DNA from: Candidatus Helarchaeota ASGARD archaeon Hel_GB_A
GTDB lineage: Archaea > Asgardarchaeota > Lokiarchaeia > Helarchaeales > HEL-GB-A
Direction of reading: 5' to 3'
Assembly (NCBI GenBank): GCA_005191415.1
Contig: SUPS01000009.1
Location: 1-35,254 of the forward strand
Length of the DNA: 35,254 nucleotides
Position numbers and translations under genes: made by a program
In this document: positions 9,419-19,282 of the stretch, in pieces
How the letters are laid out: every line of letters begins with the position of its first letter
Position numbering within the stretch: the stretch's first letter is position 1
Notes under the pieces: generated by a model
What the model saw: only the letters and a program-made list of their open reading frames with translations
What the model was told of the DNA's origin: nothing
Database searches by the model: none

Positions 9419-9820
9419 ATGATGTTTGTTCTTACTAATAAAGCGAAAGAGGCAATTCAAGAGGATTTAGAGTTTTACCTGTCAATGGAGGAAGAAAATC
9501 TTCAACGCTCGGATTTGGGGCTTATTCTATTCGTTAGGAAACAATCATGTAGCCCCATGACAGATGGCGGATATCTGGAAGTGGGCGTGGCAGTTGAGCC
9601 CATTAAAAATTATCAATCCACAGCGAACTATAAGAAGGTAGAAATCCTCAAGGATCTTCAAGACCTTCCTGTATTTGTTGAAGATAAAGCTCTTAAAATG
9701 CTTGGAGATAGAAAAATAGTTGAAATTGATGCACGAGGTAGTATAGAAAAAGAATTAATAATTCGAGATGGTCCTATAAAAGATTTAGGAGCTTGTGAGG
9801 TTCGCTTTAGTAGGAAGTAA
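9419..9820 (+). CDS. HesB/IscA-like (A-type Fe-S carrier superfamily) protein, divergent
   Basis: LTNKAKEAIQEDL...GLILFVRKQSCSPMTDGGYLEVGVA...LPVFVEDKALKMLGDRKIVEIDA follows the IscA layout; only one Cys near the C-terminus. Confidence 0.5.
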   Translation: MMFVLTNKAKEAIQEDLEFYLSMEEENLQRSDLGLILFVRKQSCSPMTDGGYLEVGVAVEPIKNYQSTANYKKVEILKDLQDLPVFVEDKALKMLGDRKIVEIDARGSIEKELIIRDGPIKDLGACEVRFSRK

Positions 9821-10034
9821 TGGAATATCTCTAGTTTTGTTTATAAAAACTAATTTTTAAGCTGATTTAATTAAATTACGAGCAGAATTAGATGAATTGA
9901 AGTTTTAGATTAGCAGTCTCGTTAAAATAAATCCATCTTAAAGATTCAGAATCTAAGAATCGAGTTTGTACTAAATTTTTAAAAAACACCTATGTGTATT
10001 GTAAAGAAGAGGTTAAGTTTTCAGAGGTAAAAAG

Positions 10035-11012
10035 ATGTCATTAAAGATAGAGGAATTAATTAAACTCATTAAACCATTAAGTGATCAAGACGAATATCCT
10101 CATCATATGCTTAAAGAATTGAATTTAACGGAATATCCACCGAATTGGAATGAATCTTGGTATTTTAACTTTATATCCAAGCAGCTCAGTTGTATAACCC
10201 GAATATCATTTAAGCCTTATGAAGGTAAAAGCCGTATTCTCTGTCTCATCCTTGTAAATGATAAACCGGTGAATACTTATATCGATGAAGTAACGATTCC
10301 AAAAAATGATCTCCCTGATAAGATTGGGACTAAACGTTGTAATTACACATTAATTGAACCCCATAAAAAATGGCATATTGAATATATAGATCGCAAGTAT
10401 GAGCTGAAATTTGATAGTTTAGGGCGATTCAAACCTTTCGATTATTTCGAAGGGGTAAAAATGGAGGATTTCTCAACGGATTATGCGGATTTACTTGATA
10501 CCGCTGCGCAACGACATTATGAACAGGCATGTATTTGTAAAGGAACTTTTACTAAGAAAAGACGCGGAGAACCGATTGAATCAATGGAATTTGAGATTCT
10601 AGGACATCGAGACCATTCTTGGGGAGTAAGAGATTGGATTTATATTGATAGATGGAATTGGATTTCAGCCCAATTTAAGGATCGAACAGTAAATATTGCA
10701 AGAGTTGAAGTAAAGGGGCATCTTTTAATAGGAGGATTCATTTCAACAGAAGATGGAAATAAACCAGTTAAAGATGTTCAAATTACGACTGAAACAAAGG
10801 CAGATGGTAAAACCCCTGTATCATCAACCTTTTTAATAACTGACTCTGAAGGATCCACTCTAAAAGTAATTTCCAAAACGCGTCATTCAATACATTTACC
10901 AATGCCGACCAAATTCGGAATAACAGAAGTATTCGAGCAAATTGCCGATTTTGAAATAGAAGGCATGAAAGGAGAAGGCATTTCAGAATATTTAATATCA
11001 ACAAGAAAATAA
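10035..11012 (+). CDS. DUF7064/CrtC (hydroxyneurosporene synthase)-like lipocalin-fold protein
   Basis: FEILGHRDHSWGVRDWIYIDRWNWISAQF is the characteristic signature; 325 aa. Confidence 0.6.
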   Translation: MSLKIEELIKLIKPLSDQDEYPHHMLKELNLTEYPPNWNESWYFNFISKQLSCITRISFKPYEGKSRILCLILVNDKPVNTYIDEVTIPKNDLPDKIGTKRCNYTLIEPHKKWHIEYIDRKYELKFDSLGRFKPFDYFEGVKMEDFSTDYADLLDTAAQRHYEQACICKGTFTKKRRGEPIESMEFEILGHRDHSWGVRDWIYIDRWNWISAQFKDRTVNIARVEVKGHLLIGGFISTEDGNKPVKDVQITTETKADGKTPVSSTFLITDSEGSTLKVISKTRHSIHLPMPTKFGITEVFEQIADFEIEGMKGEGISEYLISTRK

Positions 11013-11046
11013 AGAAATATTCAATAAATTGTATGTGGGAATAAAT

Positions 11047-11763
11047 ATGGAAGAAGAAAAAGAGGAGTTAGGTGATGCAATAAAATTATTCAATCGAGGA
11101 CTAGAATCCCATATGGAGGGAAAATTGGATCGGGCCTTAGAACAATTTAAAAAGGCTTTACCTACATTTCAGGAATTTGGCGTGGAAGATATGATTGCAG
11201 GAACATTTCATGAAATTGGGATGATCCTTCAAGAACAAGGTAAGTATGATGATGCTTTGGATTATTATCAACGAAGTTTGCAGCTCTCAGAATCAATAAA
11301 ATACAGGGCAGGGTGTGCTAAAACACTCTTCCAAATAGGCACACTTTACGAAGAAAAAGGAGATATAATTACAGCAAATGACTATTATCACAGAAGTAAA
11401 GTATATAGCACTAGTAAACCTGGTCCATTGAATTTCATAATTTTTGTGTTCATTGCATTAGGAGTGTGGGGGCTCGGAATGGGTATAGCAGGCATTTCAG
11501 GAGCGCTCCAAAACTGGACACCTACTTTTGTAAATCCAGCACAATGGGCTTATGTGGTGTCTTTTGCTAATACTTTCGGAGGGTTCTTATTATTCTTAGG
11601 CATCATTTCTTTAATTGCAGGAATTGGTCTCATCCAATTAAAAGGATGGGGATGGGTCGCCGGCATTATCACGAGTCTTATGACACTTATTACAATCTTT
11701 GGAATTATATCCTACTGGTACCTGAGCAAAGAAAATATCCAAGAACTATATGATGTGAAATAA
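11047..11763 (+). CDS. TPR-repeat protein with C-terminal membrane segments
   Basis: TPR-like repeats (LDRALEQFKKALPTFQEFG; YDDALDYYQRSLQLSESI; KGDIITANDYYHRSKVY) followed by about 3 hydrophobic helices; ORF opens at 11029, ATG at 11047. Confidence 0.75.
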   Translation: MEEEKEELGDAIKLFNRGLESHMEGKLDRALEQFKKALPTFQEFGVEDMIAGTFHEIGMILQEQGKYDDALDYYQRSLQLSESIKYRAGCAKTLFQIGTLYEEKGDIITANDYYHRSKVYSTSKPGPLNFIIFVFIALGVWGLGMGIAGISGALQNWTPTFVNPAQWAYVVSFANTFGGFLLFLGIISLIAGIGLIQLKGWGWVAGIITSLMTLITIFGIISYWYLSKENIQELYDVK

Positions 11764-11781
11764 TTCGAGAAAATAGTTCTC

Positions 11782-11805
11782 AAATAGTTTTCAACTATTT
11801 TTTTT
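11782..11805 (+). terminator. Hairpin plus T-tract terminator-like element
   Basis: Perfect 8-bp stem aaatagtt-ttc-aactattt followed by a T run, 19 nt after the TPR gene stop. Confidence 0.55.
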
Positions 11806-12057
11806 ATTCTCATAAAGAAATTATTGTAAAGAAATTATGAAGAATTCTTTTCACGAATTATATTCTTTTAGGAGCACACCTATCAAAATCACCATACTTT
11901 AGAAAAGATCTATCGTCAAATTATTTGATAATCAAGGTCATTTTCGCTTCAAATACCTTTCTGAAAGATAGAGGCAAGAGGTTCTTTGGAAGATAGAGGA
12001 AATGAGTTTGAGCTGGTATTCAAAAAAAAATTTAAAGCTATTAAATGATTGATAATT

Positions 12058-12528
12058 ATGCAAACTATCAAAAAACATTTAGACATGAACTACGAGCAAA
12101 TAAAATTACGAGTTATAGCAAACTTATTACGGCTTCTCGTAGACATCTATGGAGATCCAAAAGCAAAGGAGAACCTAAGCAAGATTGAGGGGGAAGAAAT
12201 ATTATTTCGATTTCCCGCTTTAAATGGGGCTCTGGTTGTTAAGCCACATGCTGGGCGATTAATTGCAATGGTCGGCGAGTCTGAATCACCTATTGCAACA
12301 ATTAATTTTAAAGTAGAGGATACTAAGATATATGATACCATTGAAGATATAATAAAGAGTTCAGGATATTGGGGAATGCTAAAATTTATATTCAAATATG
12401 TTTTAAGGCGTAAGGTTGGGGTTGGGGGATCTATTAGGGCGCTTATTAAGATTTTTAAGGTATTGGGAATAGGAAATCATGAAATGTATAAAAGGGCAAA
12501 AGAAAAAATGAATTCTGGATGGAATTAA
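12058..12528 (+). CDS. SCP2 sterol/lipid-binding domain-like protein
   Basis: ILFRFPALNGALVVKPHAGRLIAMVGESESPIATINFKVEDTKIYDTIEDII resembles SCP2-like domains; ORF opens at 12049, ATG at 12058. Confidence 0.5.
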   Translation: MQTIKKHLDMNYEQIKLRVIANLLRLLVDIYGDPKAKENLSKIEGEEILFRFPALNGALVVKPHAGRLIAMVGESESPIATINFKVEDTKIYDTIEDIIKSSGYWGMLKFIFKYVLRRKVGVGGSIRALIKIFKVLGIGNHEMYKRAKEKMNSGWN

Positions 12529-12529
12529 G

Positions 12530-12883
12530 ATGGAAAAATATGAGGGACCCACTGATATTTTTGGAATTGCAATTTATAGTGCCCTTACTAGGAAGATGGA
12601 AGAAGATCCGGAGTATCGGGCATTTATTGAAAATTTAAACATGAATTTGATAGTAGAATTGGATTACTATCCTTTAATGATTAAATTTGAAAAGGATAAA
12701 TTTACAATTACGCGCGACATTGAAGACCCTACCGTCATAGTCAAAATTAATACACAGGATTTCTTAGACATCGTAGACGGAAAATCGTCTATTATCCGCA
12801 AGTTTTTAGGTCGTAAAATGAAGTTTAAGAAGGGAATTACTAAACTATTTAAGGTCTATAAGATTTTTTCAAAAATGATGTAA
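12530..12883 (+). CDS. SCP2-like lipid-binding domain protein
   Basis: YYPLMIKFEKDKFTITRDIEDPTVIVKINTQDFLDIVDGKSSIIRKFLGRKMKFKKGITKLFKVYKIF; typical SCP2 C-terminal pattern. Confidence 0.6.
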   Translation: MEKYEGPTDIFGIAIYSALTRKMEEDPEYRAFIENLNMNLIVELDYYPLMIKFEKDKFTITRDIEDPTVIVKINTQDFLDIVDGKSSIIRKFLGRKMKFKKGITKLFKVYKIFSKMM

Positions 12884-12896
12884 TTAAGGTGATAAT

Positions 12897-14348
12897 ATGC
12901 TACAACAAGCAGAAACTCATGAAGAAATTTTAAATAAATTGAGAAAAATAGTTGGTAACGAATGGGTTTCAGATTTTCCTGAAGAATTATTACTTTATTC
13001 ATATGATATGACAGAGCATCCTCCTAGCAACCCAGATTTTATAGTCATGCCAAAGTCGGTAGAAGAAATAATAGAAGTCGTTAAATTAGCAAATGAATAC
13101 AAAATTCCAATAGTTCCATTCGTCACGGGAAATAACATTGGAGGATTGACGATTCCCCTTAAAGGTGGAATTGTTCTCGACTTAAAGCGAATGGATAGAA
13201 TTCTTCATTTAAATGAAGACGATATGTATATCATTATAGAACCTGGAGTCACATTCGGGCATCTGAAAAAATTTCTGAAAGACACTAATTTCCGTTATAA
13301 TTATCCTAATGCGCCACCTTTTGCGTCAGTGATGGCTAATGCATTGCTTAGCGGATTGAATAACTTGAGTTTAAGATATGGCTGTATGTCAGAAGTAATA
13401 AATGGGATTGAAGTTGTGCTTCCGACAGGGGAACTCGTTAAAATTGGGACATGTATGTGCTGGGATAAACATTGGTGGGGACGGGGACCACAACCCGATC
13501 TTCTCGGATTATTTATCAACTGGCAAGGAATGACCGGGATTGTTACGAAAATGGCACTCCAGGTGTGGCCTAAGAAACCATTTCGGGATTGGAAATTTAT
13601 TTTATCGAATGATCTGGCAAAAACTTATGAAATAGTAAGAAAATTAGCCAGGTCAGATATAATGAATGATATACTCTTAATGTCTGTGGAAACTATAAAG
13701 ATGGTCCTTGGAATACCATATGGACAGGCAGTACATTTGGAAGGTGAGCCCCATTGGGCAACTACTTTAGATTTCTCTGCTAATACCAAGAAAGAGTATG
13801 AGGCAAAATGGGAATTTATTAAAGATACATTTAAAGAATTAAAAGAAGTAGATCCGAAAGCAGTACTAAGTTCAGTTCAGGGCGCTGCAAAGATGTATGG
13901 ACAGAAATTCGCAGAATTCACAAACTTACCATTTACTATAGGGAGTATGTTGGAATATGGAGGATGCACATGGGTCGGGACTTATATGACTACCAACATC
14001 GATACGATTGTAAAAGGAGTTAAGATAGCCTTTGATATCATCGAAAAACATGGATTCGAGAAATGTTTATACACACGAATGATGAAAGGAGGTCATTATT
14101 TCGCGTTTCGATTTTTATTACGGTTTTCAAAGGAGGAGGAGGAAGAAGTTGAACGAATGCGGAAGCTCAACAAGGAACTGTTTGAGAATCTGTACGAATT
14201 AGGGGCTTTTCCTTATAAGACCCCCGCATGGGCAGCAGAGGAAATAATCAAAAGATGCGACCCGAATTGGGTAAATCTGATGCATAAAATCAAGAAAACA
14301 TTGGATCCAAATGGGATTTTCAACCCTGGGAGATGGGGCGTAGAATGA
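12897..14348 (+). CDS. FAD-linked oxidase (GlcD/VAO-type FAD_binding_4 family)
   Basis: FIVMPKSVEEIIEVVKLANEYKIPIVPFVTGNNIGGLTIPLKGGIVLDLKRMDRIL; GLFINWQGMTGIVTKMALQVWPKKP; C-terminal LDPNGIFNPGRWG; SD-like aaggtgat upstream. Confidence 0.88.
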   Translation: MLQQAETHEEILNKLRKIVGNEWVSDFPEELLLYSYDMTEHPPSNPDFIVMPKSVEEIIEVVKLANEYKIPIVPFVTGNNIGGLTIPLKGGIVLDLKRMDRILHLNEDDMYIIIEPGVTFGHLKKFLKDTNFRYNYPNAPPFASVMANALLSGLNNLSLRYGCMSEVINGIEVVLPTGELVKIGTCMCWDKHWWGRGPQPDLLGLFINWQGMTGIVTKMALQVWPKKPFRDWKFILSNDLAKTYEIVRKLARSDIMNDILLMSVETIKMVLGIPYGQAVHLEGEPHWATTLDFSANTKKEYEAKWEFIKDTFKELKEVDPKAVLSSVQGAAKMYGQKFAEFTNLPFTIGSMLEYGGCTWVGTYMTTNIDTIVKGVKIAFDIIEKHGFEKCLYTRMMKGGHYFAFRFLLRFSKEEEEEVERMRKLNKELFENLYELGAFPYKTPAWAAEEIIKRCDPNWVNLMHKIKKTLDPNGIFNPGRWGVE

Positions 14349-15514
14349 GCGACGCATTAACCAAATACAAAGAAGAGCTTTATTGTTGTACCCGCTGTGG
14401 AACCTGTAAATACATATATCATGAATATAGCGACTCATGTCCAGCTGGTAAGAAATTTCGATTCGAGACTTTTTATCCCTCTGGGCGAATTCATATAGCT
14501 AGAGGGTTGCTTGAAGGAAAATTAGAGTGGAGTGAGCGAATTAGGGATATTCTATTTGCATGTCCCACTTGTGGAAATTGCACGATTCAATGCCAATCAA
14601 GACATCATAATTTAATCGTTGATATCATCGAAGCCTTGAGAGCGGATGCAGTTAGCAAAGGAATTGGACCCCTCCCGAATCAAAAAGCCTTTGCCGAATC
14701 CATTGCGAATGAACATAATCCTTACAAAGAATTGCATGCAGATAGGTTAAAATGGATGGAGAGAATTGAAGAAGAAGTCCCGCAGAAAGAAAAGGCAGAA
14801 ATATTCTATTTTGTTGGATGCACTTCTTCTTATAGGCAGAAAGACCTAGCACAGGCTACCATTAAGATTCTTAATAAGTTAGGGGTCGATTATACCGTCT
14901 CAAAAGACGAATGGTGTTGTGGTTCGCCCTTAATGCGAACAGGGCAGCTGGAATTAGTAAATGATTTAGTTAAACACAATTTAGAATTGATAGAAAAAGT
15001 GGGCGCAAAGAAAGTTATTACGTCGTGCGCAGGTTGCTATCGTACCTTGAAAACAGACTTTCCTAAGTATGCCGAAATGTTGGAAGGTGTCGAAATCCTT
15101 CATATTACGGAGTTCCTTCAACAAATGATAAAAACAGGAAAGCTCCGACTCCCCAAAAAATTTAATGCTCTTAAGGTGACGTATCATGACCCCTGCCATT
15201 TAGGGCGCCATTCTGATGTTTATGATGCACCCCGAACAGTGATTCAAGCAATACCAGGAGTGACCCTGATTGAAATGCCAAGGATTAGAGAGAATGCCTG
15301 GTGTTGTGGAGCTGGAGGGGGAGTCAAATCCGGTTTTCGGGATTGGGCTGTAGAAATTTCCTCTGAGCGAATACGCGAAGCTGAAGAAACAGAATGTGAA
15401 ATTTTACTAAGCGCTTGCCCTTTCTGTAAAACAAATCTTCAAGATGCCATTCAAGCCACAAATTCAAACCTAAAAATGAAAGATATAGTTAATCTTCTAA
15501 GTGAATTACTATAA
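14345..15514 (+). CDS. Fe-S oxidoreductase, HdrD/GlpC-like (2x[4Fe-4S] plus two CCG domains)
   Basis: CTRCGTCKY..CPAG, CPTCGNCTIQC, CCG motifs (WCCGSPLMRTGQ...SCAGCYRTLKTDFP; HDPCHLGRH...WCCGAGGG...ACPFCKTNL); ATGA overlap with upstream stop supports start 14345 over 14333. Confidence 0.88.
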   Translation: MSDALTKYKEELYCCTRCGTCKYIYHEYSDSCPAGKKFRFETFYPSGRIHIARGLLEGKLEWSERIRDILFACPTCGNCTIQCQSRHHNLIVDIIEALRADAVSKGIGPLPNQKAFAESIANEHNPYKELHADRLKWMERIEEEVPQKEKAEIFYFVGCTSSYRQKDLAQATIKILNKLGVDYTVSKDEWCCGSPLMRTGQLELVNDLVKHNLELIEKVGAKKVITSCAGCYRTLKTDFPKYAEMLEGVEILHITEFLQQMIKTGKLRLPKKFNALKVTYHDPCHLGRHSDVYDAPRTVIQAIPGVTLIEMPRIRENAWCCGAGGGVKSGFRDWAVEISSERIREAEETECEILLSACPFCKTNLQDAIQATNSNLKMKDIVNLLSELL

Positions 15515-15557
15515 ATTGAAAAAATGCTTACAAATAACTCGATGAGGATGAAGCCGA

Positions 15558-16697
15558 TTGGCGTTAGATAAATTAGAATTTGTTCAGACGGCAAATATAC
15601 TAAAAAATACATATATAGACCAATGGAAAAAAGAAGGTAAGAAGGTACTTGGCTATTACTGTTCATATGCACCCGAGGAATTATTACATGCATTGGATAT
15701 ACTGCCATTTCGAATTCGAGGCACTACTTGTAAAGATACGGTACTCGCTGATGCCATTCTTTCTCGATTTAATTGCAGTTTCGTGAAGGCAACCCTAAAT
15801 CTAGCATTGGAGGGTAATTATAACTTTTTAGATGGATTAATCAGTGCCAATAGTTGTGATCATACGCGACGTATGATTGATGTTTGGAAAAGAAAAGAAG
15901 TTATTGCCAAAGATTTTCCACATTTCTTTTTATCAATCCCTCACGTCATTACAGAAGCAGGTCTAGAATGGTTAAAAACGGAAATAAACGCTTTTAAAGA
16001 ATCTTTAGAGAAGGTCTATAATAGACAGTTGGATGAAGAAAAGGTAAAAGAATCTATTAAAGTTTATAATGAAAACAGAAAATTATTGAAAGAGATTTAT
16101 TCATTTAGAATTGCAAATGACCCAAAAATAAAAAGTTCTGATTTTGCGCGTTTGCTGATCGCAAACACATCGGTGCCAAAGGAGATATGTAATGAAGAAT
16201 TAAGGAAAATAGTGGATATTCTGAAGGAACGAGATGGAATAAAGGATTATCGTGCTAGACTTATGCTAGTTGGGAGTTATGTAGATAATCCTGCCTTTTT
16301 TAAAATTTTCGAAGACGTAGGAGGATTAATTGTCACTGATAGTCTCTGTTACGGAGTAAGATACTTCTGGGATCAAATTGAACCGTCTTCCAATCCTTTA
16401 TTAGATATTGCAACGCGTTATTACCACAAGGTGTCTTGTCCAAGAATGATGGATCAACATCCTGCACGATTAGACTTTGTGAAAGACCAAATAAAGCGCG
16501 CGAAGGTTGATGGGGTAGTTTTACAGCGCATAGAATTCTGCGATTTGCATGGCTCGGATAACATGCTCTTTAGTCATGAATTAGAAGAGATGGATATTCC
16601 TATTTTAAACATTGATAGGGAATATTTGATGAGTGATGTGGCTCGTTTTAAAACACGCGTTGAAGCCTTTATAGAGCAGATTATGGTGAGTGGATAA
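15558..16697 (+). CDS. 2-hydroxyacyl-CoA dehydratase/benzoyl-CoA reductase subunit, BcrC/HgdB-like
   Basis: 379 aa; VLGYYCSYAPEELLHALDILPFRIRG; SCDHTRRMIDVW; VVLQRIEFCDLHGSDNMLFSHELEEMDIPILNIDREY; TTG start. Confidence 0.85.
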   Translation: MALDKLEFVQTANILKNTYIDQWKKEGKKVLGYYCSYAPEELLHALDILPFRIRGTTCKDTVLADAILSRFNCSFVKATLNLALEGNYNFLDGLISANSCDHTRRMIDVWKRKEVIAKDFPHFFLSIPHVITEAGLEWLKTEINAFKESLEKVYNRQLDEEKVKESIKVYNENRKLLKEIYSFRIANDPKIKSSDFARLLIANTSVPKEICNEELRKIVDILKERDGIKDYRARLMLVGSYVDNPAFFKIFEDVGGLIVTDSLCYGVRYFWDQIEPSSNPLLDIATRYYHKVSCPRMMDQHPARLDFVKDQIKRAKVDGVVLQRIEFCDLHGSDNMLFSHELEEMDIPILNIDREYLMSDVARFKTRVEAFIEQIMVSG

Positions 16698-17966
16698 GTG
16701 GTAAATCGATTAAAACCTTATGAAATATTATACGAATCCTTAAAATTAACCTTGGACTTAACGGAGAGAATCGTGACTGAAGATGAACAGGTAGCTTTGA
16801 GAAGTTTCATGCGGAATGGGGTTAAAGTTTTAGAGCGAGCACTTCGAGATGCAGATGAAGGCAAACCTATTATTGGATACCATTTTGCAATGCCTGGCGA
16901 AATCGTTCAATGCTTTGATGCAATACCTCTCTGTTTTGAAGCAGTACCCTATTTGATGGCAGCACTCTTCCCTGATGGGGCAGAGTATTATTATGATAAA
17001 ATTCATTCATTCGGCTCGCCTTATCATTCCTGTACATCTCAGAAAGGCATCATGGGAATGTACTTAGATCAAATCGCGGATTTTGACCTCGTAGTCTGCC
17101 CCACCGCTCCCTGTGATAATACGATCGCGAGTTATCAATTCTTTTCTAATCATGCTAAGAAACCCTTACTTGTTGCGGATATGCCTTATTATCGTACAAA
17201 AGAGGCGTATCAATATTTTGCAGATGAAATTGCGCGACAAATTAATGAAATTAGTAAATTAATTAACCAGGAACCAAATTGGGATAAATTCAAGACTGCA
17301 GTCCAAAATAGTAGTAAAGCCCAAGAGTATTTGATTGAAATCAATGAGATGCGGAGAAATATTCCGTGTCCTATCGAAAGCATTGTAAATCCACTAATTA
17401 CGGGAGCAACGGTCATCATGGCGGGGACTCCTGAAAAGACCCAATTCTTTAAAGATGTTCGTGATTTGATGCGAAAACGCATAAAGAATGGTGAGGGGCG
17501 ATTAGGAGAAGAACGATTCCGTTCTATTTGGCCAAATATCTCAATTTTTTTCGATATTGGTCTATATGAATGGCTAGATCGAGTGGTAGGATTAAGTTAT
17601 CTCGTTGATGTATTCACTTACTATTACTATGAACCTATTTATAGTAACAATATTGATGAAATACTTCTTGGAATCGCAAAACAATGTATGAACTACCCTA
17701 TGACACATCAGGCGCAATCCTTCATAGAGATAATGATAGAAGATACGCTGTGGGCGGCAAAAGAATTCAAAGCAGATTGTGCAATAATGACAGGGCATCT
17801 GGGCTGCAAGCAAATCGCCTCTGCAATTCAATTAATTCGGGAAACTTTGCGAGATGAGTTAGATATCCCTATGTTGACTCTTGAAGTAGATATCGGAGAT
17901 AAGCGATTCACGTCAATAGAGACCATAAAGTATGAAATAGAAGAATTTGCCAAGACCTTATTATAA
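16698..17966 (+). CDS. Benzoyl-CoA reductase/2-hydroxyacyl-CoA dehydratase family subunit, BcrB/HgdA-like, copy 1
   Basis: 422 aa; GKPIIGYHFAMPGEIVQCFDAIPLCFEAVPYL; SPYHSCTSQKGIMGM; CPTAPCDNTIASYQFF; DCAIMTGHLGCKQIASAIQLIRETLRDELDIPML; GTG start directly abutting the previous stop. Confidence 0.85.
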   Translation: MVNRLKPYEILYESLKLTLDLTERIVTEDEQVALRSFMRNGVKVLERALRDADEGKPIIGYHFAMPGEIVQCFDAIPLCFEAVPYLMAALFPDGAEYYYDKIHSFGSPYHSCTSQKGIMGMYLDQIADFDLVVCPTAPCDNTIASYQFFSNHAKKPLLVADMPYYRTKEAYQYFADEIARQINEISKLINQEPNWDKFKTAVQNSSKAQEYLIEINEMRRNIPCPIESIVNPLITGATVIMAGTPEKTQFFKDVRDLMRKRIKNGEGRLGEERFRSIWPNISIFFDIGLYEWLDRVVGLSYLVDVFTYYYYEPIYSNNIDEILLGIAKQCMNYPMTHQAQSFIEIMIEDTLWAAKEFKADCAIMTGHLGCKQIASAIQLIRETLRDELDIPMLTLEVDIGDKRFTSIETIKYEIEEFAKTLL

Positions 17967-17986
17967 GATGGATTGAGGCAAACTCA

Positions 17987-19261
17987 TTGAGTCAGCGAAT
18001 AAGACCATATCAAATATTATATGATATGTTAAGGCTAACCTTAGAGCTTGTTGAGCGAATTGTAACCGAAGATGAACAGATAGCCTTAAAAAGTTTCTTA
18101 AGAAATGCCCTTAAAGTTTTTAAGCGAACATTGCACTCCGCAGATCAGGGGAAGCCAGTTGTAGGATTTCATTTCGCCTTTCCTGTTGAAATATTATATG
18201 CATTCGATGTCGTTCCTTTTTGTATTGAGGCAATTCCCTATTTAATGGCATCTCTAACCCCAGATGGCGCCGAATATTACTATGATCGAATAGTTGCTTT
18301 CGGATCACCTTATCATTCTTGTACTTCTCAAAAAGGCATTATGGGAATGCTTCTTGAGGGGCTCGTGGATTTCGATCTCATGGTCTGTCCTACCGCCCCC
18401 TGCGATAATACCATTGCTAGTTACCAATTCTTCTCAAATTATATGAAAATTCCCTTACTTATTTCTGACATGCCACATTATAAGACAGAAAGGGGATACC
18501 AATATTACGCTGACCAACTATCTCACCAAATGAATGAAATTGGAGAATACTTGAAGCAGGAACCTGATCTTGAAAGGTTCAAAGCCGCCATTGCCAGAAA
18601 TAATCAAGCACACGAATACTTAATGGAAATTAATGACATGCGACGGCGAATCCCTAGCCCTATCGAGAGTATTGTGGGACCTTTAATCACTGCGACTACG
18701 ATTCTCCTTCCTTGTACAGAAGAAAAAATCCAGATTTTTAAAGATATCCGAGATTTAATGGCGAAACGCATAAAAAAGGGAGAAAGTCGAATCGGATCTG
18801 AACAGTTCCGATCGATATGGCCAAATATTACGTTTTTCTTTGACATAGGATTTTATGAATGGCTTGATCGCGAACTTAAGATGAGCCTTCTGATGGATTG
18901 CACAAACCACTATTATTACAATCCTATTAATTTGAATCAAACCGATTTTGAAGGGATAATCCAAGAACTGGCGCAACAGGTAATGAATTATCCGATGACA
19001 CGACAATCTCAGCATTTCTTAGAAACAATTATTAATGATTCGCTTTGGGCAGCGAAAACATATCAAGCTGATTGTGCTATTTTTACGGCACATTTAGGAT
19101 GCAAGCAAGTTGCCTCCGCCGTCCAACTGGTCCGAGAAGCATTACGCGATGAACTCGGCATTCCCATGCTCACAATTGAATGCGATATCGGCGATAAACG
19201 ATTTGCATCCATCGAGACAATTAAATATGAACTATCAGAATTTGTGAAAACGTTGTTGTAG
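17987..19261 (+). CDS. Benzoyl-CoA reductase/2-hydroxyacyl-CoA dehydratase family subunit, BcrB/HgdA-like, copy 2 (tandem paralogue)
   Basis: 424 aa; aligns by eye end to end with the preceding ORF (SPYHSCTSQKGIMGM, CPTAPCDNTIASYQFFSN, HLGCKQVASAVQLVREALRDELGIPML); TTG start. Confidence 0.85.
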   Translation: MSQRIRPYQILYDMLRLTLELVERIVTEDEQIALKSFLRNALKVFKRTLHSADQGKPVVGFHFAFPVEILYAFDVVPFCIEAIPYLMASLTPDGAEYYYDRIVAFGSPYHSCTSQKGIMGMLLEGLVDFDLMVCPTAPCDNTIASYQFFSNYMKIPLLISDMPHYKTERGYQYYADQLSHQMNEIGEYLKQEPDLERFKAAIARNNQAHEYLMEINDMRRRIPSPIESIVGPLITATTILLPCTEEKIQIFKDIRDLMAKRIKKGESRIGSEQFRSIWPNITFFFDIGFYEWLDRELKMSLLMDCTNHYYYNPINLNQTDFEGIIQELAQQVMNYPMTRQSQHFLETIINDSLWAAKTYQADCAIFTAHLGCKQVASAVQLVREALRDELGIPMLTIECDIGDKRFASIETIKYELSEFVKTLL

Positions 19262-19282
19262 ATATTTAAAGATTTATAGGAT

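Noticed and set aside
11815-11838. Direct repeat taaagaaatta x2
   Set aside because: Only two short A/T-rich copies; expected by chance in this composition
16698-19261. Tandem B genes as an assembly duplication
   Set aside because: The copies differ throughout in both nucleotide and protein sequence, so they are diverged paralogues and not a repeated contig segment
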